From the NCBI GenBank assembly GCA_038212095.1, contig JBBQUW010000004.1, forward strand, positions 62,001-126,000: 64,000 bases of DNA, in the 5' to 3' direction. The stretch comes from JAICYJ01 sp038212095. Lineage in GTDB: Bacteria > Actinomycetota > Thermoleophilia > Gaiellales > JAICJC01. The translations under genes and the position numbers were made by a program. Below are positions 55,401-64,000 of this stretch, one piece after another (the first letter of the stretch is position 1; the number at the start of each line of letters is the position of its first letter). Under the pieces are notes generated by a model. It was not told the DNA's origin and ran no database searches. It worked only from the letters and a program-made list of their open reading frames with translations.

Positions 55401-56651
55401 TCAGCTGCCGGCCTTGACCGCTGCCAGCCGTCGCTCGAGGAAGCGTCGCTCGGCGCCGTTGTCGGCCAGCTCGATCGCCCGGGCGTAGTACGCGGCGGCC
55501 TGATCAGCGCGGCCCAGCCGGGCCAGCAGGTCGGCGCGGGTGGCGTGCAGCAGGTGGTGATCGGCCAGCGAACCGGCATCCACCAGCCGCTGCACCGCGT
55601 CCAGCCCGGCCTGCGGTCCCTCGGCCATCGAGTGGGCCACCGCCCGGTTCAGATCGACGACCGGGGAGGGGGCCAGCCGCAGCAGCGCGTCGTACAGCGC
55701 CACAATCCGCGTCCACTCGGTAATGTCGCCGACCAAGCTGCGTGCGTGCACGGCCGCGATCGAGGCCTGAAGGGCGTAGCTGCCCGGTGCGCCGGTCAGG
55801 CGCAGCGCGCGCTCGGTCAGGTCGAGGCCCTCATCGATCAGCCCCTCGTCCCACAGCGAGCGATCCTGGTCTGCCAGCAGCACGATTTCGCCGCCGGCGT
55901 CCGCCCGCGCCCGTCGGCGCGAGTGGTGGAGCAGCATCAGCGCCAGCAGCGCGATCGCTTCCGGCTCGTCGGGCATCAGCGCCATCAGCACCCGCCCCAG
56001 CCGGATCGCCTCACCGGCCACGTCGTCGCGTCGCAGGCCGTCGCCGCCCGTCGCGACGTATCCCTCGTTGAACACGAGGTAGATCACCGAGAGCACGATC
56101 GCCAGCCGGTCGGGGATGTCCTCGTCGCGCGGCACCCGGAAGGGCACGCCCGCCACACGCAGCTTTCGCTTGGCGCGCACCAGCCGCTGGGCGACCGCGG
56201 ACTCGTTCGAGAGCAGCGCGCGGGCGATCTCGGCCACCGTCAGGCCGGCCACCAACCGCATCGTCAGCGCTACCTGTGCTTCTGGGGCCAGCGCGGGGTG
56301 GCAGCAGGTGAACATCAGCCGCAGCCGCTCGTCGGGAATCGCATCGTCGTCAACGTCCTCAAATGGCGCCATCTCAACCTCCGCCCTGCGGGCGAGCTGT
56401 TCGCTGTGCTGTTCGAGAGTTCGGCGCCGTCGCAACCGGTCGATTGCCCGGTTGCGGGCGACGGTCACGATCCACGCCCGCGGGCTGTCCGGCACCCCAT
56501 CCATCGGCCAGCGGGCGACCGCGGTGGCGTAGGCATCCTGCACCGCGTCCTCGGCGAGATCGATATCGCCGAGGACGCGGGTCAGCAACGCGACGGCGCG
56601 GCCGAACTCGGTCCGGAAGACCCGATCGACCGCGGCCGCCGGGTCGGTCAC
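55401..56651 (-). CDS. ECF42-type sigma factor with TPR-like C-terminus
   Basis: A 416-residue sigma factor. Region 2 has DLAEDAVQDAYATAVARWPM and SPRAWIVTVARNRAIDRLRR; region 4 has LAPEAQVALTMRLVAGLTVA and SNESAVAQRLVRAKRKLRVA. The long helical C-terminal extension (from about 200) is characteristic of ECF42 factors, which lack anti-sigma factors. Its ATG overlaps the YCII gene stop by 4 bases, the standard ECF42 partner layout. Confidence 0.9.
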   Translation of the reverse strand: MTDPAAAVDRVFRTEFGRAVALLTRVLGDIDLAEDAVQDAYATAVARWPMDGVPDSPRAWIVTVARNRAIDRLRRRRTLEQHSEQLARRAEVEMAPFEDVDDDAIPDERLRLMFTCCHPALAPEAQVALTMRLVAGLTVAEIARALLSNESAVAQRLVRAKRKLRVAGVPFRVPRDEDIPDRLAIVLSVIYLVFNEGYVATGGDGLRRDDVAGEAIRLGRVLMALMPDEPEAIALLALMLLHHSRRRARADAGGEIVLLADQDRSLWDEGLIDEGLDLTERALRLTGAPGSYALQASIAAVHARSLVGDITEWTRIVALYDALLRLAPSPVVDLNRAVAHSMAEGPQAGLDAVQRLVDAGSLADHHLLHATRADLLARLGRADQAAAYYARAIELADNGAERRFLERRLAAVKAGS

Positions 56652-57007
56652 GTGCGCGCGGGCATCTGTACGATCGGGCGCACCTCGATCGAGCCGAGGC
56701 GCGCGCTGGGGCAGCGGCCGGCGTGATCGATCGCCTCATCCAGCGACTCGCACTCCAGCAGGAAGTAGCCGCCCAACGCCTCGCGCGTCTCCGCAAAGGG
56801 TCCGTCCGTGACAAGCCTGGCGCCGTCGCGGAGGCGCACCGTGGTCGCCGTCTGGGTGCCCTCCAGCTGCGATCCGTCCACGTACACGCCGGCGTGGCGC
56901 AGGCTCTCGCTGTAGGCCAGGTACTCGCCCATCACGCCATTGCGCTCGCCCTCGGACATCTCCTGCCACACCTTCGGATCGTCGTAGATCAAGACCATGT
57001 ACTGCAC
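56648..57007 (-). CDS. YCII/DGPF-domain protein
   Basis: A 119-residue protein with YMVLIYDDPKVWQEMSEGE at the start and LVTDGPFAETREALGGYFLL carrying the DGPF motif, family hallmark. GTG 57007 follows AGGAGG. Paired with the ECF42 factor, it probably senses or modifies a signal that activates it. Confidence 0.9.
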   Translation of the reverse strand: MQYMVLIYDDPKVWQEMSEGERNGVMGEYLAYSESLRHAGVYVDGSQLEGTQTATTVRLRDGARLVTDGPFAETREALGGYFLLECESLDEAIDHAGRCPSARLGSIEVRPIVQMPART

Positions 57008-57126
57008 TGCGTCCTCCTGTCGGTGCGAGGCGGCGCTGATTCGCCGCTCTGATCCTATGACGAACGGGGCCGCCGCGAATCGACATCGTCGACCGAATGC
57101 GGCGAGCATGCGCGTGGAGCCGGGTG

Positions 57127-57804
57127 GTGTGCGATCCTGCGGCGGTGGAGAGTCACATCGATCACGGCGCGGTGTGGACGCGCGCGCTCGAGCTGCGCGA
57201 CGCGCTGCTGGCCGGTGACGGCGGCGCCGTCGAGGCGCTGTGCGAGGCCGGATTCTGGCAGCGCTCAGGCCGCGAGGAGCTGACGGCGTTGCTGCCCCAC
57301 GTCAGCTCGGCGACGGTGCTCGGCGTGCTCGGCCGCCGCAGCCTGATGCTGCTCACGGCGCCCGGTGCGCGGCATCGCGAGTCGGCACTGGAGCAGATGT
57401 GGGTCACGGTCGGCGACCGCCTGCTGGTGGAGGACGAGCGGCTGTTCTCACTGGCCGATCGGGCGCAGGTGGAAGCCTCGGGCGACATCGACCGGATCGC
57501 GCGGCTGCGCACAAAGCTCGATTGCCAGGACGCCGCTCGCGCCTACGCAGCCGCGCTGGTTGCGCAGGACGCCGAGCGCGCCTCGGCTTCATGGGCGCCG
57601 GCCTACGCCGCCGCGCACGGCGCCGAGCTGCGGCGGCAGATGGCGACCGTTCGGCGGGCCGAGCTGATCGGCAGCGTCGGCCCCCGCACACTGATCTGGC
57701 TGGTGATGGAGGAGGGCGAGCATACCGTCGAGCTGTTGTGGCGGGAGCACGCCGGTGGCTGGATGATCGAGGGCGCCCGCACCTTCACGCCGGGTGCCGT
57801 GTGA
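57127..57804 (+). CDS. protein with two repeated halves, unknown
   Basis: About 225 residues. Two 90-residue halves repeat the same order: 'L...LLPHV...VLGVLGRRSLMLLTAP...ESALEQMWVTVGDRLLVEDERLF' and 'LRRQMATVRRAELIGSVGPR...IWLVMEEGEHTVELLWREHAGGWMIEGARTF', so the gene arose by internal duplication. The strand pattern fits NTF2/SnoaL-like folds. GTG 57127 is the likely start (GGAG 7 bases upstream); GTG 57124 and 57145 are alternatives. It overlaps the following decarboxylase by 4 bases and may act with it. Confidence 0.6.
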   Translation: MCDPAAVESHIDHGAVWTRALELRDALLAGDGGAVEALCEAGFWQRSGREELTALLPHVSSATVLGVLGRRSLMLLTAPGARHRESALEQMWVTVGDRLLVEDERLFSLADRAQVEASGDIDRIARLRTKLDCQDAARAYAAALVAQDAERASASWAPAYAAAHGAELRRQMATVRRAELIGSVGPRTLIWLVMEEGEHTVELLWREHAGGWMIEGARTFTPGAV

Positions 57805-59225
57805 GCTTCCCGCAGCAGACGCCCGAGCTGCAGCTGGACGCTCCGCGCGACGAGGTGCTGGAGCAGGCCGCCCGCCTGATCGTCGCCGCGTGGAGCAGCT
57901 TCGACAGCGCCCGCCACGGCCAGCCGACGGTGGACGAGCACGTGCGGGCGATGCTGCGCGAGCCGTTGCCCAGCATGCCGGTGCCGGTCGGCGAGGCGCT
58001 GGCCGAGGCGGCGCAGATCCTGGACGAGAGCATCGCCCAGCCGCGGCCCAGGTACTTCGCCTTCGTCGGCTCCTCGGGACTGCCGATCGGCGTGGTCGGC
58101 GATGCGCTGGCGTCGTGCTTCGACGTCAACCTGGCGGTGTACGCCGGGGCGGCCAGCGAGATCGAAGAGCAGGCCGTGCGCTGGGTGGGGGAGCTGATCG
58201 GGTTTCCGGTCGGCGCCGGGGCGTTCACCAGCGGCGGCACGATCAGCAATCTGACCGCGCTGGCCGCCGCCCGTGAGCGGGCGCTTCCCGGCACGCGTGA
58301 GCACGGCATGGCCGATCGCCGGCCGGCCGTCTACTGCTCCCAGGAGGCGCACTACTCGGTGATGCGCGCGGTCGAGCTGCTCGGGATCGGCGGGCGCAGC
58401 GTACGGGCGCTGCCGATCGACGGTGACCGCCGGATGCAGCCGCGTGCGGTGGCAGAGGCGATCGACCATGATCGGGCGGATGGCATCACGCCGGTGGCGG
58501 TGGTGGCGACCGCGGGAACGACGCTGACCGGCGCGATCGACCCCATCGGTGAGCTGGCGGACGTCTGCGGTCGCCGCAACGTCTGGCTGCACGTGGACGG
58601 CGCCTACGGTCTGGCGGCGGCCTGCGTGCCGGAGATGCGCGAGCGTTTCGCTGGCCTCGAGCGGGCCGACTCGATCTCGCTCGATGCCCACAAGTGGCTC
58701 TATCTGCCCAAGGCCTGTGGCGTGATCATCGTGCGCAGGCGCGAGGATCTGCAGGACTCCTTCGCGCACGACGAGGGCTACCTGCCGCACGAGCACAACG
58801 AGTCCCACGCCGTGGACGTGACGCTCGAGTACTCGCGCCCTTTCCGGGCGCTGAAGCTGTGGCTGGCGTTCCGTGTGCACGGCGCTGATGCCTTCCGGCG
58901 GGCGATCGACCGCAACCTGGGGCAGGCACGGCTGCTGCACGCGGCTATCAGCCTCCATCCCGATCTCGAGGCGTTGGCGGCACCGCAGCTCTCGATCGTG
59001 CCGTTCCGGCACGTCCCCGAAGGGGTGGCCGACCTCGATCGCCACAACGCTCGGCTGGGCCGCGAACTGCAGCGCGATGCCCGTGTCTACGTCGCCCCCG
59101 CCGTGATCGACGGCCACGTCTACCTGCGGCCCTGTATCGTCAACTTTCGTACCAGCGACGACGACGTGCGGGCGCTGGTCGAGATCGCTCGTGAGGTGGG
59201 TAACCGCCTCGCGCGCGAGCAGTGA
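57801..59225 (+). CDS. group II PLP-dependent decarboxylase (second copy)
   Basis: A 474-residue enzyme: AGAASEIEEQAVRWVGELIG, FTSGGTISNLTALAAARERA, HVDGAYGLAAACVPEMRERF and the PLP-lysine motif DAHKWLYL. It is clearly related to the protein at 49,351 but divergent. GTG 57801 overlaps the upstream stop (GTGTGA), so the pair is translationally coupled. Probably decarboxylates an amino acid; substrate unknown. Confidence 0.85.
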   Translation: MSFPQQTPELQLDAPRDEVLEQAARLIVAAWSSFDSARHGQPTVDEHVRAMLREPLPSMPVPVGEALAEAAQILDESIAQPRPRYFAFVGSSGLPIGVVGDALASCFDVNLAVYAGAASEIEEQAVRWVGELIGFPVGAGAFTSGGTISNLTALAAARERALPGTREHGMADRRPAVYCSQEAHYSVMRAVELLGIGGRSVRALPIDGDRRMQPRAVAEAIDHDRADGITPVAVVATAGTTLTGAIDPIGELADVCGRRNVWLHVDGAYGLAAACVPEMRERFAGLERADSISLDAHKWLYLPKACGVIIVRRREDLQDSFAHDEGYLPHEHNESHAVDVTLEYSRPFRALKLWLAFRVHGADAFRRAIDRNLGQARLLHAAISLHPDLEALAAPQLSIVPFRHVPEGVADLDRHNARLGRELQRDARVYVAPAVIDGHVYLRPCIVNFRTSDDDVRALVEIAREVGNRLAREQ

Positions 59226-59278
59226 GCGGCGCCTTCCCAGAGCTCAAGCTGCATCGCTCCGCTGCCGAAGGATGCGGC

Positions 59279-59425
59279 ATGCGGACGCTGATCGGCATCA
59301 CCATCGCGCTGGGCGCGGGAGCGCTCTTCCTGGGTGCTGGCGGACCCTCGCTGCAGGGTCACATCGGCCTCGCGGCGGCGGCGCTCGGCGGCGTCGCGAT
59401 CGCGCTGCGCGGCCTGTCGGGCTGA
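59279..59425 (+). CDS. 48-aa membrane protein
   Basis: ATG 59279 with a GAAGGA site 8 bases upstream opens MRTLIGITIALGAGALFLGA and a second hydrophobic stretch (HIGLAAAALGGVAIALRG). The frame is open further upstream (GTG 59222) overlapping the decarboxylase stop. Two short helices; unknown role. Confidence 0.5.
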   Translation: MRTLIGITIALGAGALFLGAGGPSLQGHIGLAAAALGGVAIALRGLSG

Positions 59426-59431
59426 CCGCTG

Positions 59432-60703
59432 TTAGGCCACAGCGAGCGGCGCCACGGCCGGTCGGCCGCCGATCGCGCCGTCGTCGCGCAGGCGGTCGAT
59501 CTGCTCCGGCGAGTATCCGAGCTGCGCCAGCACCTCGTCGGTGCGCGCCCCCAGCTCGAGCCCGGCGTGGCGGATCCGCCCGGGCGTTCGCGACATGCGC
59601 GGATGCACGTCCAGCTGCAGGATCGGTTCGCAGCCGGCCGGGCTCTCGACCTCGACGAAGCTGGCTCGCTCGCGGACGTGCGGATCGTTGACCAGCGCCT
59701 CGGCGTCGTAGACCGGCCCCACCGCCGCTCCCGCCGCGGCGAACGTCTCGATCGCCTCAGCGACGCTGTGCGCGCCCGTCCAGTCGGTGATGATCTCGTC
59801 CAGTAGCTCGACGTTCTCGATCCGTGCTCGCCCGGTGGTGAAGCGTGGATCCTGGCGCAGGTCGCTGCGGCCGATGGCGTCGAACACGCGCAGGGCGACC
59901 TGGTTGGCCGATCCCGAAAGCACGATGTGCCCGTCCGCGCACTGGTAGATGTTGCGAGGCGCCGAGAAGCACAGCCGTGAGCCGATCCGGCCGTCCGATT
60001 GGCCGGTGCGATGGTAGATGGCCGGCCCGGGGCCGACCATGTCGACCAGCGACTCGAGCAGCGTGATGTCGATCACCTGGCCGTGGCCGGTGATGTCGCG
60101 GTGGCGCAGCGCGGCCAGAACTGCGAACGCGCCGCGCATGCCGGTGACCTCGTCTGCCAGAGCGATCGGCGGCAGCGTGGGCGGCCCCTCTGGCTGGCCG
60201 GTGGTGTGGGCCAGCGTCGACATCGCCTCGGCCATGGTGCCGAATCCTGCCCGGTTCGCGTACGGACCGCTCTGGCCGTAGCCGGTCACCCGCAGCACGA
60301 CGAGGCCGGGGTTCTCGACCAGCAGCACCGTCTCGGGGTCGAGCCCCAGCCGCTCGAGCGTGCCGGGGCGGAAGTTCTCCACCAGGACGTCTGCCTCCCG
60401 CACCAGTCGCAGCACCACCTCGCGGCCCCCCGGCGCCTTCAGGTCGAGCTCGATCGGCCGCTTATTGCGGCCCACCTGGCGCCAGTAGAAGCTGTCCTCA
60501 CCATCCGTCTCGCCCAGGTGCCGGGCGCCGTCTCCACCGTCGGGCCGCTCGATCTTGATCACGTCGGCACCGAAATCGGCCAGATGCCGGCAGGCTGCCG
60601 GCCCGGCGAAAATGGTCGCCAGGTCGAGTACCACCAAACCGGCCAGAGGGCCGTCGCTGTGAGCGGACACGAAGATCCTTCCGTCGGAGTCGCGGTCATG
60701 CAT
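59432..60703 (-). CDS. family III CoA-transferase
   Basis: A 423-residue enzyme of the CaiB/BaiF family: LVVLDLATIFAGPAACRHLA, FGADVIKIERPDGGDGAR, NKRPIELDLKAPGGREVVL and ENFRPGTLERLGLDPETV. The catalytic Asp is in ALADEVTGMRGAF. It moves CoA between organic acids and acyl-CoA; the pair of acids cannot be told. ATG 60703. Confidence 0.9.
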   Translation of the reverse strand: MHDRDSDGRIFVSAHSDGPLAGLVVLDLATIFAGPAACRHLADFGADVIKIERPDGGDGARHLGETDGEDSFYWRQVGRNKRPIELDLKAPGGREVVLRLVREADVLVENFRPGTLERLGLDPETVLLVENPGLVVLRVTGYGQSGPYANRAGFGTMAEAMSTLAHTTGQPEGPPTLPPIALADEVTGMRGAFAVLAALRHRDITGHGQVIDITLLESLVDMVGPGPAIYHRTGQSDGRIGSRLCFSAPRNIYQCADGHIVLSGSANQVALRVFDAIGRSDLRQDPRFTTGRARIENVELLDEIITDWTGAHSVAEAIETFAAAGAAVGPVYDAEALVNDPHVRERASFVEVESPAGCEPILQLDVHPRMSRTPGRIRHAGLELGARTDEVLAQLGYSPEQIDRLRDDGAIGGRPAVAPLAVA

Positions 60704-60819
60704 CTTCGGTCACAGCGGCGCGGTTTTCCATGAAGATCATGCCGCAACCATGCAGCGAACGGTTAACTATCGTCGGTAGCCATCTTGCCGGGCGAGCGGC
60801 CGGCCGGCGCCTGTGGGCG

Positions 60820-62145
60820 TCAGGCCGCTTCGGAGGTGGAGCGGCGCCGCGGTGGTGCCGGCTCGGGCAGCCGCTCGGGCAGCTCGTGCGGCCTTTCCAC
60901 GGCCAGCATGCCCGGCAACAGCAGCGCGGACAGCGTCACCAGCGCCCCCGCGCTGCCGGCAGCGATCAGCGTCATCTGTGCGCCGATCGCAGCGGCGACC
61001 GGCCCCGTGAGCGCGAACGAGAGCGGCAGCAGCCCGATCGAGATCAACCAGTCGAGGCTGGAAACCCGCCCCAGCAGGGCTGTCGGCACCTCGCGCTGCT
61101 TCAGGGTTACCCACACGATCGTGCCCACCGTCTCCAGCGTGTTGAAGGCGAAGCTCGCCATCATGAGCTGCCAGGGCGCGCGCGCCAGTCCGTAACCGGC
61201 CACGGCCACAGTGGCCAGCGTCCAGCTTGCGTAGATCACGGTCACGCTGCGTCGCGGCTGGCCGATCTGGCTGACTGCGATCGCAGCTCCCACCGATCCC
61301 AGGCCGCCGACGGCGAACACCAGGCCAAGGTCGGCCGCGCTGCCGTGGAGGGAGTTCTTGACCACGTAGGGCAGCAGCACCTCGACCGGCCCCAGGAACA
61401 GCAGGTAGGCGATCGCGGCCGAGAGCAGCGTGCCCCACAGCCAGACGTTGCTGCGCACGAACGCCCAGCCTTGCCGGATGTCCGTCAGCATCGAGTCGCC
61501 ACCCGCGCCGGCCGGCGCGTGGACGCGCATCGAGAGCACCACCGACGCGGAGACGGCGAACGAGACCGCGTCGAGGGCGAACGCGGTACCGACGCCGAGG
61601 CCGGCGATCATCCAGCCTCCCAGCGCCGGACCGGCCAGCCGGAATGCGATCGGCCGCACGAGTTGGTCGAGCGAGTTGGCCTGGGCCAGCTGGTCTGCCG
61701 GCAGCAGGTCGGGAACGATCGCGTCGAACGCCGGGCCAAAGAACGCCGTGCCGGCGCCGTACAGCGCCACCAGCACGAACATGTGCCACAGCTGCAGCGC
61801 GCCGGCGATCGAGAGCGTGGCCATGCCGCCCACCGCCAGGCCGCGCACGACGTCGGCGGCAATCAGCACCCGTCGCCGATCGAACCGATCGCTGACCACG
61901 CCGCCGCCGAGCAGCAGCACCAGCGTCGGGATCGTCATCGCGATGCCGACCATCGAGAGCGCCGCGGGCGCGTTCGAGATCGAGTACACCTGCCAGGCCA
62001 TCGCAACCAGGAAGACGCCGTCGCCGATCAGCGATGCCGTCTGGCCCGTCCACAACAGGGCGAAGTCGCGATGCCGGAGCGGCGCCAGCAGGTTCACACG
62101 GCTGAAACCGCCCGGCCGGTCGTGCCCGTCATAGCTATGCTGCAT
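60820..62145 (-). CDS. MFS transporter (MFS_3/enterobactin exporter type)
   Basis: A 441-residue protein with about 12 helices. FALLWTGQTASLIGDGVFLV at the start and VVSDRFDRRRVLIAADVVRG after helix 2 are signatures of the MFS_3 group, which contains macrolide and siderophore exporters. It is close to the MFS part of the cNMP fusion at 38,694. ATG 62145 overlaps the end of the next gene by 11 bases. Confidence 0.85.
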   Translation of the reverse strand: MQHSYDGHDRPGGFSRVNLLAPLRHRDFALLWTGQTASLIGDGVFLVAMAWQVYSISNAPAALSMVGIAMTIPTLVLLLGGGVVSDRFDRRRVLIAADVVRGLAVGGMATLSIAGALQLWHMFVLVALYGAGTAFFGPAFDAIVPDLLPADQLAQANSLDQLVRPIAFRLAGPALGGWMIAGLGVGTAFALDAVSFAVSASVVLSMRVHAPAGAGGDSMLTDIRQGWAFVRSNVWLWGTLLSAAIAYLLFLGPVEVLLPYVVKNSLHGSAADLGLVFAVGGLGSVGAAIAVSQIGQPRRSVTVIYASWTLATVAVAGYGLARAPWQLMMASFAFNTLETVGTIVWVTLKQREVPTALLGRVSSLDWLISIGLLPLSFALTGPVAAAIGAQMTLIAAGSAGALVTLSALLLPGMLAVERPHELPERLPEPAPPRRRSTSEAA

Positions 62146-64000
62146 CGCTTCGCGGCTCGAGCTCAGGGGCGAGTCGAAGCACCGAGGTGCCGCTCTGTGC
62201 GTCCCTCAGGTAGCGCGTCACCGACTCGACGCTCATCGGTCGGGCGAACAGGAAGCCCTGACCCAGCTCGCAGCCCAGGTCGCGAAGCGACGACATCTGC
62301 GATGTCAGCTCGATGCCCTCGGCCACAACCTGCAGTTTGAGCGTCTCGCCCAGCGCGACAACGGCGGCCGCCAGCCCGGCATCCGCCTCGCTCGTCGACT
62401 CCAGGAACGAGCGGTCCATCTTGAGGATATCGACCGGGAACCGGCCCAGGTTGCTGAGCGACGAGTAGCCGGTCCCGAAGTCGTCCATCGCCAGCCGCAC
62501 ACCCAACGCCTTCATCTCCTCCAGCCGCAGGATCGCGAGGTCGGCGTCGGCCATCATCAGGCTCTCGGTGATCTCGAGCACCAGCGTGGCCGGGTTGACT
62601 CCGCTGTCGCGGATCGCGCGGCGTACGTCGCCGACGATGTCGCCCTGGTTCAGCTGGCGGGGCGAGAGGTTGACCGCCATCGTCAGCGGAGTGGCGGAGG
62701 GGAACTGGCGCTGCAGCTCGACCGCCTGCTGGAGAGCCTCCCTCAGCACCCACTGCCCGATCGGGATGATCAGCCCCATGTCCTCGGCGGCCGGGATGAA
62801 CTGGGCGGGCGGGATCACCCCGCGCGTGGGGTGGCGCCAGCGCAGCAGCGCCTCGACGCCGGACACGACCATATCGCCCAGCCGCACCACCGGCTGGTAC
62901 TCCAGCTCGAACTGGTCAGCGTCGATCGCCCGCTGCAGGTCGGCGCGCAGCTCCAGTCGCTCCAGCGCCTCGGCGTGCATCGAATCCTCGAACACGCGGT
63001 AGCCGCCCTTGCCATCTCGCTTGGCGATGTACATCGCGACGTCTGCGTTTCGCAGCAGCTCCGCCGGCGTGGTGTCTGCGCCCTCGCGCACGATCGCGAT
63101 GCCGATGCTGGTGCGAACGAACACCTCCGTCTCGTCCAGCTGGATCGGCTGCGCGAACGCTTCCAGGATCCGATCGGCCACCTCGGTCGCCTCGTCGTCG
63201 TCGCTGATCCGCTCCAGCAGCACAGCGAACTCGTCGCCTCCGAAGCGGGCGGCCGTGTCGGCAGGGCGAACGGTGGCGGCCAGCCGGCGGGCGACCTCTA
63301 TCAGCACGCGGTCGCCGGCACCGTGGCCGAGGCTGTCGTTGATCGTCTTGAAATCGTCCAGGTCGCCGAACACGACCGCCAGCCCGTTGCCCTCGGATTC
63401 GACCCTGGCCAGCGCATGCTCGACGCGGTCGGCGAACAACGCCCGGTTGGCGAGCTTGGTCAGCGAGTCGTGGAACGCCTGATGGGCGAGCTGCTCCTCG
63501 AACGCCTTGCGCTCGCTGACGTCGCGGCTGTTGAGGACGATGCCGCGCACGTGCTCGTCGTCCAGCAGGTTGGTGTGAAGCACCTCGAATTGCAGCCAGC
63601 GACCGTCGCGGTGCTGCAGCCGGCATTCGATCGCCTCCGGGCCCGCGTCCGAGGTGCGCACGCCCCCGCTGAGCACCGCAAGCATCATCGCCCGGTCGTC
63701 ACCGAACACCAGGTCGTCGAACCGCGTTCCCAGCACGTGCTCGGTGGAGTAGCCCAGCACCCGCTCGATCGACGGGCTCTGGTAGAGCACGGTGCCGTCG
63801 GCCGCAACGACGGTGATCAGGTCGCTGGAACGGGCCACCAACGAGCTGAAATGGGCCTCGCTCTCACGGCGGTGGATGTCCTCGGTCAGCGAGGTACTCT
63901 CGAGTGCCAGAGAGACGCTGGTCGCGAGCGCCTGGAGGGCGTCCAGCTGGCTCGATGACATGCGCGACGCGCCGGCCGCGACCAGCACGCCGCGGGGATC
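62135..64000 (-). CDS. PAS-GGDEF-EAL c-di-GMP protein, N-terminus cut by window edge
   Basis: The frame stays open to the right edge, so the start is missing. Visible domains, in order: the end of a GAF-like helix (LDALQALATSVSLALESTSL), PAS (SDLITVVAADGTVLYQSPSI), GGDEF with SLTKLANRALFADRV, FGDLDDFKTINDS and the intact RFGGDEFAVLL, then EAL with ELEYQPVVRLGDM, EALLRWRHP, ITESLMM, MDDFGTGYSSL, KMDRSFL and VAEGIEL. The EAL signature reads EALLRW and the metal/lysine positions are present, so both synthesis and hydrolysis of c-di-GMP are possible. Confidence 0.92.
   Translation of the reverse strand, partial: DPRGVLVAAGASRMSSSQLDALQALATSVSLALESTSLTEDIHRRESEAHFSSLVARSSDLITVVAADGTVLYQSPSIERVLGYSTEHVLGTRFDDLVFGDDRAMMLAVLSGGVRTSDAGPEAIECRLQHRDGRWLQFEVLHTNLLDDEHVRGIVLNSRDVSERKAFEEQLAHQAFHDSLTKLANRALFADRVEHALARVESEGNGLAVVFGDLDDFKTINDSLGHGAGDRVLIEVARRLAATVRPADTAARFGGDEFAVLLERISDDDEATEVADRILEAFAQPIQLDETEVFVRTSIGIAIVREGADTTPAELLRNADVAMYIAKRDGKGGYRVFEDSMHAEALERLELRADLQRAIDADQFELEYQPVVRLGDMVVSGVEALLRWRHPTRGVIPPAQFIPAAEDMGLIIPIGQWVLREALQQAVELQRQFPSATPLTMAVNLSPRQLNQGDIVGDVRRAIRDSGVNPATLVLEITESLMMADADLAILRLEEMKALGVRLAMDDFGTGYSSLSNLGRFPVDILKMDRSFLESTSEADAGLAAAVVALGETLKLQVVAEGIELTSQMSSLRDLGCELGQGFLFARPMSVESVTRYLRDAQSGTSVLRLAPELEPRSDAA

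Overview
The window joins two kinds of DNA. From 1 to about 11,210 lies the integrase-proximal part of a prophage. From about 11,210 to 64,000 lies the chromosome of a high-GC bacterium. Strongly G/C-biased third positions, an ECF sigma factor paired with a YCII protein, actinobacterial-style CsoR copper control, small tail-anchored peptides and flagellar genes suggest a motile actinobacterium, possibly of the Thermoleophilia/Solirubrobacterales. That placement is inference from gene style, not from a marker gene.

Prophage (1-11,210). All recognisable genes lie on the minus strand, from a tyrosine integrase beside the attachment site (10,218-11,114) leftwards to a portal, scaffold, major capsid, head-tail connector set, holin-like protein and metallophosphoesterase. 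The right attachment site is the 3' part of a tRNA-Ala gene, starting in the anticodon loop. The intact tRNA and the left end lie outside the window. Four genes (holin-like, scaffold, portal and a tail-hub-like protein) are broken by frameshifts, and no terminase, repressor or replication gene is present, so the element looks decayed or satellite-like. Between 8,669 and 9,985 is a 1.3-kb stretch almost without genes. It is full of hairpins and a 56-bp tandem repeat, and carries two intrinsic terminators that face the opposite way to the phage genes.

Host, 11.2-25.2 kb. A secreted phosphodiesterase is followed by a copper locus (copZ-copA-csoR, a DoxX protein and small Met/His-rich membrane proteins) with three CsoR-like operators. 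A CarH-like B12 photoreceptor-repressor follows, divergent from a secreted protein and folE and sharing an 11-bp direct-repeat operator with them. Then come small membrane proteins, a TfoX-like protein, a peroxiredoxin and a DHA2 efflux pump.

Host, 25.3-37.6 kb. This part holds a SnoaL-type sigma factor and STAS protein, a PhyH dioxygenase, isocitrate dehydrogenase and flagellar genes. The flagellar run stops at a breakpoint (31,851-31,856) where a truncated flgG meets a truncated glycosyltransferase. A 2-oxoacid dehydrogenase E1 pair and a diguanylate cyclase follow.

Host, 37.6-64.0 kb. A nitrilase and an MFS-cNMP fusion precede a tightly overlapping ECF sigma / 83-aa / cytosolic subtilase / GAF operon. 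A polyphosphate cluster (ppk, ppx, SixA-type phosphatase, CYTH-CHAD) comes next, then a double PilZ protein and two PLP decarboxylases. The rest comprises twin micro-membrane proteins beside a LysR regulator, an ABC-F ATPase, a flavin reductase, an ECF42-type sigma/YCII pair, a CoA transferase, another MFS exporter and a PAS-GGDEF-EAL protein cut by the right edge. c-di-GMP (two GGDEF proteins, one EAL domain, one PilZ protein) and polyphosphate are the recurring signalling themes.
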